Assembly (NCBI RefSeq): GCF_039871655.1
Contig: NZ_JBDPLZ010000009.1
Span: 62,001-126,000 of the forward strand
Direction of reading: 5' to 3'
Length of the DNA: 64,000 nucleotides
Origin: Actinocorallia sp039871655
GTDB lineage: Bacteria > Actinomycetota > Actinomycetes > Streptosporangiales > Streptosporangiaceae
Positions 1 to 6,715 of this stretch are shown in pieces. A program made the position numbers and the translations under genes. Below the pieces are notes generated by a model. It ran no database searches, was not told where the DNA came from, and worked only from the letters and a program-made list of their open reading frames with translations. How positions within the stretch are numbered: the first letter of the stretch is position 1; the number at the start of each line of letters is the position of its first letter.

Positions 1-22
1 GCCGTGGCGTAGGTTTCGGCCC

Positions 23-424
23 ATGACCACCGGATTGATAGCCGTTCTCGTCACCCTGGGCCTGGCCACGTTGTTCGGGCTGGTCTGGCAGCGCAGGACG
101 GGACGGCTGAAGGAGCAGGACGTGCGCGGGGAGTGGGACTTCGAGCTGGGCGAGCGGGCGACGCTCGTCCAGTTCTCCAGTGCCTTCTGCGCGCCCTGCC
201 GGGCCACCAAGCGCATCCTCGCCGAGGTGGCGGAGATGGTGGAGGGGGTCCGGCACGTGGAGATCGACGCCGAGTCGCGGCTTGAGCTCGTCCGCGAGCT
301 GAACATCCTCAAGACCCCCACCGTCCTGGTGCTCGACGCCTCGGGGCGGATCGTGCAACGCGCCGCCGGACAGCCCAGGAAGGCCGATGTCATCGCCGCG
401 CTGGGGCGGCTTCCCGGGCTCTGA
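23..424 (+). CDS. Membrane-anchored thioredoxin-family protein
   Basis: 133 aa. Residues 4-22 form a hydrophobic anchor or uncleaved signal, followed by a thioredoxin fold with the redox motif Cys56-Ala-Pro-Cys59 in the context FSSAFCAPCR and the usual cis-Pro region (KTPTVLVL). It probably acts as a thiol-disulfide reductant or exchange protein; with an N-in anchor the active site would face outward. It lies just upstream of, and on the same strand as, the sulfurtransferase operon, so a link to sulfur or thiol metabolism is plausible, but a separate promoter and leader peptide lie between them. An in-frame TAG at 10-12 may be the end of a gene lying before the window. Confidence 0.85.
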   Translation: MTTGLIAVLVTLGLATLFGLVWQRRTGRLKEQDVRGEWDFELGERATLVQFSSAFCAPCRATKRILAEVAEMVEGVRHVEIDAESRLELVRELNILKTPTVLVLDASGRIVQRAAGQPRKADVIAALGRLPGL

Positions 425-492
425 CCCGCGGTCGGGGGGCCCGCCCCTGACCAAACGTGATCATGCGGGCCGTCTCGGTAGGCGAGACGGGG

Positions 493-521
493 GTGACAGC
501 TCACGAGAAGGGCCGTAGCAT
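493..521 (+). promoter_or_regulatory. Promoter of the sulfur operon (leaderless start)
   Basis: GTGACA (493-498), a 17-base spacer, then TAGCAT (516-521), which fits the TANNNT rule for actinobacterial -10 elements. A GTG codon begins 7 bases after the -10 box, so transcription should start at or within a base or two of the codon, giving a leaderless message for the leader peptide. Confidence 0.6.
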
Positions 522-528
522 CGTCTCC

Positions 529-615
529 GTGCGTTACTGGACAGAGCAGATGCTGACGAAGCGACGGGCAGTCGACTACTGCCGCGTTTCGACCGCGCTC
601 TGTCGCATGGCCTGA
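529..615 (+). CDS. Leader peptide of the sulfurtransferase operon
   Basis: 28 codons, GTG to TGA. The peptide contains MLTKRRAVDYCRV and ends LCRMA, with Cys codons at positions 18 and 25. I recall this pattern (LTxRRxVDLCRVxxxLCR) as typical of short actinobacterial leader peptides placed before sulfur-uptake and sulfur-transfer genes. The Cys codons are the likely sensor: ribosome movement over them would report Cys-tRNA supply and alter expression of the DUF4395-sseA-sseC genes. There is no Shine-Dalgarno sequence, in agreement with the leaderless promoter directly upstream. Confidence 0.7.
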   Translation: MRYWTEQMLTKRRAVDYCRVSTALCRMA

Positions 616-635
616 GAACAGCCGTAGCCGCTGTC

Positions 636-654
636 GCGGGGATTCTTCCCCCGC
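636..654 (+). promoter_or_regulatory. Hairpin between leader peptide and DUF4395 gene
   Basis: GCGGGG (636-641) can pair with CCCCGC (649-654) around a 7-base loop, 21 bases after the leader stop codon and 49 bases before the next start. It lacks a T run, so it is more likely part of a translational or Rho-linked attenuator than an intrinsic terminator. Confidence 0.4.
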
Positions 655-702
655 ACCTGTCAGGCGTCCGCACCTCCGCCCCGTAAGGGAGCGTTTCTCC
701 AC

Positions 703-1134
703 ATGAAAGTCGACCCGCGAGGGCAGCGGCTCGTCGCTGCCATCACCTCGATCGTCTTGGTGGCGGTACTGCTCACCGGGAGCTGGATACTGCTCGCTGC
801 TCAGGCCATGGTGTTCGCGATCGGAGTCTTCTTCGGGCTGCGCCACCATCCGTACGGGCTGCTCTACGCACGCCTGGTACGACCGCGCTTGAGCCCGCCG
901 GCAGAACTCGAAGACGAAGCCCCGCCGCGTTTCGCGCAAGGGGTCGGTCTCGTGTTCGCGCTGGTGGGCGTGGCCGGATACAGCCTGGGGCTCGGGTGGC
1001 TGGGGATAGCGGCCACCGCCTTCGCACTCGGGGCCGCCTTCCTGAACGCCGTGTTCGGGTTCTGCCTCGGCTGCGAGATGTTTCTGATCATCAAGCGTGT
1101 CATCCCGAAGAACCCTTCCGAGGAGGTTCCGTAA
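703..1134 (+). CDS. DUF4395 family membrane protein
   Basis: 143 aa with about four hydrophobic segments (roughly 10-30, 32-47, 78-95, 97-118) and a Cys121-Leu-Gly-Cys124 pair just after the last one (FGFCLGCEMF). Members of DUF4395 are small membrane proteins commonly found beside rhodanese and thioredoxin-like genes in actinobacteria; the CxxC pair is the probable working site, perhaps in sulfane-sulfur or disulfide transfer. The stop codon directly abuts the sulfurtransferase start at 1135, so the two are cotranscribed. The exact function is not established. Confidence 0.8.
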   Translation: MKVDPRGQRLVAAITSIVLVAVLLTGSWILLAAQAMVFAIGVFFGLRHHPYGLLYARLVRPRLSPPAELEDEAPPRFAQGVGLVFALVGVAGYSLGLGWLGIAATAFALGAAFLNAVFGFCLGCEMFLIIKRVIPKNPSEEVP

Positions 1135-1974
1135 ATGAGCCGCAGTGACGTCCTGGTGGACGCCGCCTGGGTCGAGGCCAACCTCGACGCCCCCGGCGTG
1201 GTGCTGGTCGAGGTGGACGAGGACGTCTCCGCCTACGACAAGGGCCACATCCGTGGCGCGGTCAAGATCGACTGGAAGACCGAGCTGCAGGATCCGGTCC
1301 GCCGCGACTTCGTCGACCGGGTGGGCTTCGAGCAGCTCCTGTCCCGCAAGGGCATCGCCAACGACGACGCCGTCATCCTCTACGGCGGCAACAACAACTG
1401 GTTCGCGGCCTACGCGTACTGGTACTTCAAGCTGTACGGGCACGAGAACGTCAAGCTGCTCGACGGCGGCCGCAAGAAGTGGGAGCTGGACTCCCGCGAG
1501 CTGGTGACCGACGTCCCGACCCGGCCGGCGACCGACTACCGGGCCAAGGAGCAGGACCTGTCGATCCGCGCCTTCCGCGACGAGGTCGTGGACGCGATCG
1601 GCACCAAGGGCCTCATCGACGTGCGCTCGCCCGACGAGTTCACCGGCAAGCTGCTGGCCCCGGCCCACCTGCCGCAGGAGCAGGCGCAGCGCGCCGGCCA
1701 CGTGCCGACCGCCCGCAGCATCCCGTGGTCGAAGGCCGCGAACGACGACGGCACCTTCAAGTCCGACGAGGACCTGCGCAAGCTCTACAGCGAGGCCGGG
1801 GTGAACCTGGACCAGCCGATCATCGCCTACTGCCGTATCGGCGAGCGCTCCTCGCACACCTGGTTCGCCCTGCGCGAGCTGCTGGGCCTGCCCGACGTCA
1901 AGAACTACGACGGCTCCTGGACCGAGTACGGCTCGCTGGTCGGCGTGCCGATCGAGCTCGGCGCGCCCAGGTAA
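1135..1974 (+). CDS. sseA: Thiosulfate/3-mercaptopyruvate sulfurtransferase (rhodanese)
   Basis: 279 aa with two rhodanese domains: an inactive N-terminal one (about 1-135) and a catalytic C-terminal one with the persulfide-forming Cys233 in the loop YCRIGERSS. This CRIGERS loop is characteristic of the actinobacterial SseA/CysA type thiosulfate sulfurtransferases. The enzyme transfers sulfane sulfur to a thiol acceptor or cyanide in the cytoplasm. It sits between DUF4395 and DUF1416, its usual partners in actinobacteria, downstream of a Cys-containing leader peptide, which suggests control by cysteine supply. Confidence 0.93.
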   Translation: MSRSDVLVDAAWVEANLDAPGVVLVEVDEDVSAYDKGHIRGAVKIDWKTELQDPVRRDFVDRVGFEQLLSRKGIANDDAVILYGGNNNWFAAYAYWYFKLYGHENVKLLDGGRKKWELDSRELVTDVPTRPATDYRAKEQDLSIRAFRDEVVDAIGTKGLIDVRSPDEFTGKLLAPAHLPQEQAQRAGHVPTARSIPWSKAANDDGTFKSDEDLRKLYSEAGVNLDQPIIAYCRIGERSSHTWFALRELLGLPDVKNYDGSWTEYGSLVGVPIELGAPR

Positions 1975-2013
1975 TCCACAGACCGGTACGACCGACCTCA
2001 AGGGAGAACAACC

Positions 2014-2322
2014 ATGTCCCAGGGATGCGCCGCCCCGGCCCAGACCGCTCACCTTCCGGCGACCGTCGACCTCGACAACGAGGCCGTCATCCAGGGCACC
2101 GTCGTGCGTGACGGCGACCCGGTCTCCGGTGCCTACGCCCGCCTGCTCGACTCCACCGGGGAGTTCACCGCCGAGGTCGTCACCAGCGAGGAGGGCGTGT
2201 TCCGCTTCTTCGCCGCCGACGGCGACTGGACCGTCCGCGTCCTGGCCCCCGGCGGGGTCAGCGTGGACAGCTCGGTGACCGCCAAGACCGGCGAGGTCTC
2301 CGGCCTCCAGGTCTCGATCTAA
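2014..2322 (+). CDS. sseC: DUF1416 protein, SseC-like
   Basis: 102 aa. The N-terminus MSQGCAAP carries one Cys, and the rest (VIQGTVVRDGDPVSGAYARL, then a DGDWTVRVLAPGG stretch) looks like a small beta-sandwich of the carboxypeptidase-regulatory/transthyretin kind. DUF1416 proteins (SseC in mycobacteria) are encoded next to sseA and are described as sulfur-metabolism accessory proteins without a proven reaction. It has its own Shine-Dalgarno (AGGGAG) and is the last gene before a strong terminator. Confidence 0.85.
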   Translation: MSQGCAAPAQTAHLPATVDLDNEAVIQGTVVRDGDPVSGAYARLLDSTGEFTAEVVTSEEGVFRFFAADGDWTVRVLAPGGVSVDSSVTAKTGEVSGLQVSI

Positions 2323-2340
2323 GACCTGGTTGCATCGGAA

Positions 2341-2375
2341 AGGACCCTGTGGTTTACCCCACAGGGTCCTTTTTG
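2341..2375 (+). terminator. Intrinsic terminator of the sulfur operon
   Basis: A perfect 12-bp stem, AGGACCCTGTGG (2341-2352) with CCACAGGGTCCT (2359-2370), a 6-base loop and a run of five T. It ends the sseA-sseC transcript. Confidence 0.93.
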
Positions 2376-2431
2376 TTTGATTTCTTGCTTCCCGATAGAG
2401 GTGTCAGAGGCGCAAGGTAAAGTCACTTTTC

Positions 2432-3457
2432 ATGGCTAACTGGACGCCGCCGCCTTCGCCGCAGCAGGGACCCGATCCCCAGAACGAGGGGGCTCAGCCG
2501 GGTCACTACGACCCGTTCGCGCAGCAGCAGCCTCCGCAGCAGCCGGAGTACTCCGACCACACCAACCTGGGCACGCCGCTGATGCAGCCCGGGGCGGGAA
2601 CTCCGCCCCCGTTCGTCCCGTCGCAACCGGGCGGGCAGATCCCCGGCCAGCAGCCCTTCGCCGGTCAGGGGACACCGCCGCCGTTCATGCCGCAGGGCCA
2701 GCCCGGGCAGTTCGGCCAGCCGGGCTATCCGATGCAGCCCGGCGCGCTGCACCAACCGCGCAAGGGCATGAACCCGCTGCCCTTCATCGCGGCGGTCCTG
2801 GTCCTGGTGGTCGGCGCCGGCGCCTTCGCCGCCATCAAGGTGATGGGCAAGGCCGAGAAGAAGCGGCGCACGATCGCCGTCCCGTCGGTCTCGGTGGACG
2901 TGCCGACCCTGGACGTGCCGACGTTCTCCGCGCCGCCCAGCGTTTCGCCGCCCCCCACCACCTCGGCTCCGGCGAAGACCGTGAGGCAGGTGCCGGGCAA
3001 CGTGCTGAAGGCGACGATGAAGACCGCCTACGGGACGACGTTCCGCCGGGTCGGCGACGCGTCCGGGCCGTGTTCCAAGGCCGCGCCGACCGACCTGAAG
3101 CGGACGCTCGCCAAGTACCCGTGCATCGGAGACTTCAAGGGTGCCGTCTACAGTGACTCCAAGAAGAAGGCCGTCGTCACCGTCATCGTCATGCCGCTGA
3201 AGAACGCCGCGGCGGTCTCGGCCGTGAAGAAGTCCGAGGCGTACCCTTATCTCATCAACCCGGACAAGGGCAGCGGCGCGCGCTCCATCGGGAACAAGCG
3301 GGTCTCCACCTGGAGCCGGGTCTACGATCAGGGCAATCTGATCGTCTTCTCCATGGCCTACCGCAGCGATCTCGCCAAGAAGGACGCGGGCAACGTCGCG
3401 AGCACCGCCGCCCAGCACATCGGGGCCGAGGTCACCGGCGTGCTCATCTGGAGCTGA
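2432..3457 (+). CDS. Pro/Gln-rich single-pass membrane protein
   Basis: 341 aa of three parts: a low-complexity Pro/Gln/Gly cytoplasmic segment (about 1-110), one transmembrane helix (about 115-135, FIAAVLVLVVGAGAFAAI), and an external part with a Pro/Ser/Val linker and a globular domain (about 190-341) with two Cys. That domain resembles those of the minus-strand genes at 59467 and 60863 in the order Cys, LK/LRxxLAK, Cys, a strand ending in A, then VxVxVMPL-like residues followed by AA. I cannot name the family. A TAAAGT hexamer (2418-2423) 8 bases before ATG suggests a leaderless transcript. It stands alone between a terminator and the promoter of the next operon. Confidence 0.75.
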   Translation: MANWTPPPSPQQGPDPQNEGAQPGHYDPFAQQQPPQQPEYSDHTNLGTPLMQPGAGTPPPFVPSQPGGQIPGQQPFAGQGTPPPFMPQGQPGQFGQPGYPMQPGALHQPRKGMNPLPFIAAVLVLVVGAGAFAAIKVMGKAEKKRRTIAVPSVSVDVPTLDVPTFSAPPSVSPPPTTSAPAKTVRQVPGNVLKATMKTAYGTTFRRVGDASGPCSKAAPTDLKRTLAKYPCIGDFKGAVYSDSKKKAVVTVIVMPLKNAAAVSAVKKSEAYPYLINPDKGSGARSIGNKRVSTWSRVYDQGNLIVFSMAYRSDLAKKDAGNVASTAAQHIGAEVTGVLIWS

Positions 3458-3561
3458 CCACGGTCTGTAAGTGGACTGCGAGCACGGCGGTCCACCTGCG
3501 GCTTTCGATGATTGCGTCGCGAATTATGTGGCAATTCGCCACTTTTGTATGTTTTGTCCCT

Positions 3562-3591
3562 TTGGACCACTCTTCTCTCGCCCAGTAGGGT
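3562..3591 (+). promoter_or_regulatory. Promoter of the DUF3558-like/kinase/mycosin operon
   Basis: TTGGAC (3562-3567), 18 bases, TAGGGT (3586-3591). The region before it (3505-3560) is clearly richer in A and T than its surroundings and holds a perfect 7-bp inverted repeat, GCGAATT/AATTCGC (3519-3539). The ATG of the first gene follows 36 bases after the -10 box with GGGGAGCG as ribosome binding site. Confidence 0.5.
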
Positions 3592-3627
3592 CAGCCGCGT
3601 TCTTTTCGCATTCACGGGGAGCGACGG

Positions 3628-5256
3628 ATGAACCGGGAACCGGATCCCTCACCGCAGTTCGGTCAGGCCCAACCGCCTCAGCCGGGCCAGCCTCAGCCGG
3701 GCCAGCCGGGCCCGCCTCCGCAGGGCGCTCCCCAGTACGGCATGCCGCCGGGGCAGTTCGGCCCCGGCGGTCCGGGCGGTCCGGGTTTCCCCGGCGGGCC
3801 TGGTGGACCCGGCTTCCCCCCTGGATCCGGTGGACCGGGCTTCCCCGGCGGTCCCGGACTTCCTCCGCAGCAGCCGGGTTCCGGTCCGAACAAGAAAGTG
3901 CTGGCGATCGGCGGCGGCGCGCTCGGCGTGGTGCTGCTGATCGGCCTGGTGTTCGCCCTTACCTCCGGCGGCTCGGAGGAGCAGGTCACCGGGCCGCCCC
4001 CGATGCCGTCCTTCTCCGACCGCCCCGACCTCGGCGAGTTCCCGAGCGCACCCGCCTCGCCTGCGGCGACCGGCCCGTACACCAAGGTGACCAGCCCGTG
4101 CGGCTGGGTGTCCAAGGACACCGTCGCCAAGCTGGTGCCGTTCACCGAGTCGAACTCGGCCACCTCGAAGGACGGTGCGAGCGAGGACAACGCCTACGCC
4201 TCCTGCACGTGGGAGAGCAAGTACCAGAAGGGCTCGGCCGAGCAGATCGAGCGCAGCCTCAAGGTGCTGCTGCGGCTGCGCACCTCCTCGCAGTACAAGG
4301 ACGCCGTCGCCGAGGCCGCCGACGACCTGAAGTACGAGCTCGGGGTGGTCAAGGAGGACGAGAACAAGACCGACGACCTCGGTGACAAGCACGGGGCCGT
4401 GACGGTCCCGCAGATCGGCGACGAGGCGTTCACCCACTCGCGCCTGTCGAAACGGAACGTCCAGTACGGCGAGACCGTGTTCCGCGCCGGGAACTACCTC
4501 GTCAAGGTCACCTACAACGGCTACGACCACCCGACGAAGAACTTCCTGGACGACAGCAAGGACACCCCGCTGCCGGAGGCGACGGCCCGCCAGGGTGTCG
4601 AAGAGGCCGCCACACAGGTCGCGGCGGGTATCAAGGCCTGCACCGACCAGTGCACCGGCGCCCCGGCCGCCCCGCAGACCGGCCCGGAGGACGCGCCGGT
4701 CCAGGAGGCGAAGCCGTCGTGGTCCAAGGGCGTGCTGAAGGGCCTGGTCGACCCGTGCGCGCTGGTGAAGCCGGAGACGCTGGGCCGGTTGATCCCCAAC
4801 GCGGGGATGCAGCGGATCGCCGAGCAGGGCTACACCTCCGGCAAGGACCAGAGCAACGCCACCTGCATCTGGTCCTCTGACAGCTCACCGGATTCCCCGA
4901 TGCGGAAGATCAGGGTGGGGCTGCGGTACCGCACGAACCTCGACGGAGGCAAGCAGTCCTTCAGGCTTCAGAAGAAGGACGCCGACGGGCGGGCGAACAA
5001 GACCGACACGATCGGCATCCAGTACGGCCCGGTGGAGCAGCTGACCGGGGTGGGGGACGACGCCTACGTGCAGTCGGCCGTCACCACGACGCCGCTGGGT
5101 CAGGCGCTTCTCATCGCGAGGGTCGGCAACGTGCTCGTCGAAGTCGAGTTCTCCGGCGGGGACGGCGTCAACCCGATGGTCCCGGTCTCCGCGGACACCG
5201 CCGTCGCCGAGGCGAAGGCCGTCGCCCAGGACGTTCTGAACATCCTGCGCCCGTGA
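3628..5256 (+). CDS. Pro/Gly-rich membrane protein with two DUF3558-like domains
   Basis: 542 aa. Residues 1-85 are Pro/Gly/Gln-rich (GGPGFPGGPG repeats), 90-110 form a transmembrane helix (LAIGGGALGVVLLIGLVFAL), and the rest lies outside the membrane as two domains. Each begins with a Cys motif (SPCGWVSKDTVAKLVPF at about 155; DPCALVKPETLGRLIP at about 375), has a second Cys before Trp (SCTWES; TCIWSS), and contains the pattern GDxAxxxx followed by an R[AV]GN strand. The DPCALL-like opening and CxW motif are typical of DUF3558 (mostly actinobacterial lipoproteins of unknown role); I assign it by motif only. First gene of an operon leading to a Ser/Thr kinase and a mycosin, so it may be an external sensor or a cell-envelope factor. 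Confidence 0.72.
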   Translation: MNREPDPSPQFGQAQPPQPGQPQPGQPGPPPQGAPQYGMPPGQFGPGGPGGPGFPGGPGGPGFPPGSGGPGFPGGPGLPPQQPGSGPNKKVLAIGGGALGVVLLIGLVFALTSGGSEEQVTGPPPMPSFSDRPDLGEFPSAPASPAATGPYTKVTSPCGWVSKDTVAKLVPFTESNSATSKDGASEDNAYASCTWESKYQKGSAEQIERSLKVLLRLRTSSQYKDAVAEAADDLKYELGVVKEDENKTDDLGDKHGAVTVPQIGDEAFTHSRLSKRNVQYGETVFRAGNYLVKVTYNGYDHPTKNFLDDSKDTPLPEATARQGVEEAATQVAAGIKACTDQCTGAPAAPQTGPEDAPVQEAKPSWSKGVLKGLVDPCALVKPETLGRLIPNAGMQRIAEQGYTSGKDQSNATCIWSSDSSPDSPMRKIRVGLRYRTNLDGGKQSFRLQKKDADGRANKTDTIGIQYGPVEQLTGVGDDAYVQSAVTTTPLGQALLIARVGNVLVEVEFSGGDGVNPMVPVSADTAVAEAKAVAQDVLNILRP

Positions 5257-5290
5257 GCGGGCACCGGATTCGTGCTGGAGGGATGAACAA

Positions 5291-6715
5291 GTGACGCAGG
5301 AGCCGGAATCCGCGCCGCAGGACCGGCCACAGCGGACGAACCGGAAGGCGCTGATGCTGGGTGCGGGAGCGCTCGGCTTGGTGCTGGTGCTGGGAGCGGT
5401 GATCGCCTTGGCGTCGGGCGGCTCGGACGTGCCGGACGTGCCGGACGTGCCGGCCGTGTCGCCGCCCGCCGCGAAGGAGAGCGCGGTTCCCACCCCGTCC
5501 GGCTCTCCGGGAGTGACCGGCCCGTACACGAAGGTGACCAGCCCGTGCGGCTGGGTCTCCCAGGACACGATCGCCGAGCTGGTGCCCTTCACCCGGTTCT
5601 CCTCCGCCGAGTCCGACGACGGGCCCGGCGCGGAGGGGGCCTTCGCGAGCTGCGCCTGGGAGAGCAAGTTCCAGGGCGGGTCGGAGAAGCAGATCTCCCG
5701 GAATCTCGAGGTGAAACTGCGGCTGCACGTGGCCTCGGACAGCAGGGACGCGGTCGGCGAGGCCGGCTGGTTCATGGAGTACCAGAGGGGCGTGGCCGGG
5801 GAACACGCGAACAAGACGGACGATTTCGGCGATAAGCACGGAGCCGTCACGGCCCCGCAGATCGGTGACGAGGCCTTCGTCAGTTCGATGCTGGCCCACT
5901 ACAACATCCAGGTCGGAGTGGCTTTCGTCCGTGTCGGCAACCTGACCGCCGAGATCGGATACGAGGGCGACGACCATCCGACTGACGGAATGCTGCTCCC
6001 GAACGGGAAAGTGGACGAAAGCAAACGCACCCCCATAGCGGAAGCCGCCGTGCGGGAGGGGGCCGAGGCGGTCGCCGCGCAGATCGCGGCGGGCATCAAA
6101 TCCTGTACCGACCTGTGCACCGGGCAGCCCGCGGTCTCGGAGCCCGACCGGCAGGAGGACGCCGCGGTCGCTCCCATCGCTCCTTCCTGGAAGAAGGACG
6201 TTCTGGACAAGCCCGTCGACCCCTGCGCCCTGCTGAAGCAGGAGACGCTCGGCCGGCTGGTGCCCCGCGGCGAGATGACGCGGAGACTGGACGACGGGTA
6301 CTACTCGGGGAAGGACGGCACTTACGGCGAGTGCGCCTGGGATTACCCCAAAGACGGTTCCTCGCCGAGGAAACTCCAGGTGGTATTCCTGTACGGGACC
6401 GGCGTCTCCCGAGGCAAGGACTGGTTCGAGGCCGCAAAGAATCGGCTGGACGGCCAGGCGAACGGTGATCTGGCCGGTACCCGGTACGGCCCGGTGGAGG
6501 CGCTGACCGGGCTGGGTGACCAGGCCGTGGCGCAAACGGGGACCTCCGACCTGAGCGGCGAGGCCCAGCTGTTGATGCGCGTGGGGAACGTGGTCCTCGA
6601 GATCTCCTACCTGGGGGCGGATTACACTCCCGACACGGTCCCCCTGCCCGAAGACAAGGTCCTCGCCGAGGCGAAGGCCGCCGCCCAAGACATTGTGAGC
6701 ATTCTGCGCCCGTGA
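5291..6715 (+). CDS. Paralogue of the upstream DUF3558-like membrane protein
   Basis: 474 aa from GTG. Same architecture and clear homology to the gene before it (shared TGPYTKVTSPCGWVS, ENK/ANKTDDxGDKHGAVT, PQIGDEAF, GPVEALTGLGD) but without the long Pro/Gly-rich N-terminus: only about 18 polar residues precede the transmembrane helix (about 19-40). Two tandem external domains follow, each with the paired Cys/CxW signature. A tandem gene duplication on top of an internal domain duplication is the simplest history. It overlaps the kinase gene by 4 bases (GTGA), so the two are translationally coupled. Confidence 0.72.
   Translation: MTQEPESAPQDRPQRTNRKALMLGAGALGLVLVLGAVIALASGGSDVPDVPDVPAVSPPAAKESAVPTPSGSPGVTGPYTKVTSPCGWVSQDTIAELVPFTRFSSAESDDGPGAEGAFASCAWESKFQGGSEKQISRNLEVKLRLHVASDSRDAVGEAGWFMEYQRGVAGEHANKTDDFGDKHGAVTAPQIGDEAFVSSMLAHYNIQVGVAFVRVGNLTAEIGYEGDDHPTDGMLLPNGKVDESKRTPIAEAAVREGAEAVAAQIAAGIKSCTDLCTGQPAVSEPDRQEDAAVAPIAPSWKKDVLDKPVDPCALLKQETLGRLVPRGEMTRRLDDGYYSGKDGTYGECAWDYPKDGSSPRKLQVVFLYGTGVSRGKDWFEAAKNRLDGQANGDLAGTRYGPVEALTGLGDQAVAQTGTSDLSGEAQLLMRVGNVVLEISYLGADYTPDTVPLPEDKVLAEAKAAAQDIVSILRP

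Noticed and set aside
461..673. Minus-strand 70-codon frame before DUF4395
   Set aside because: Opposite to the leader peptide and promoter; composition is random Arg/Ser/Pro.
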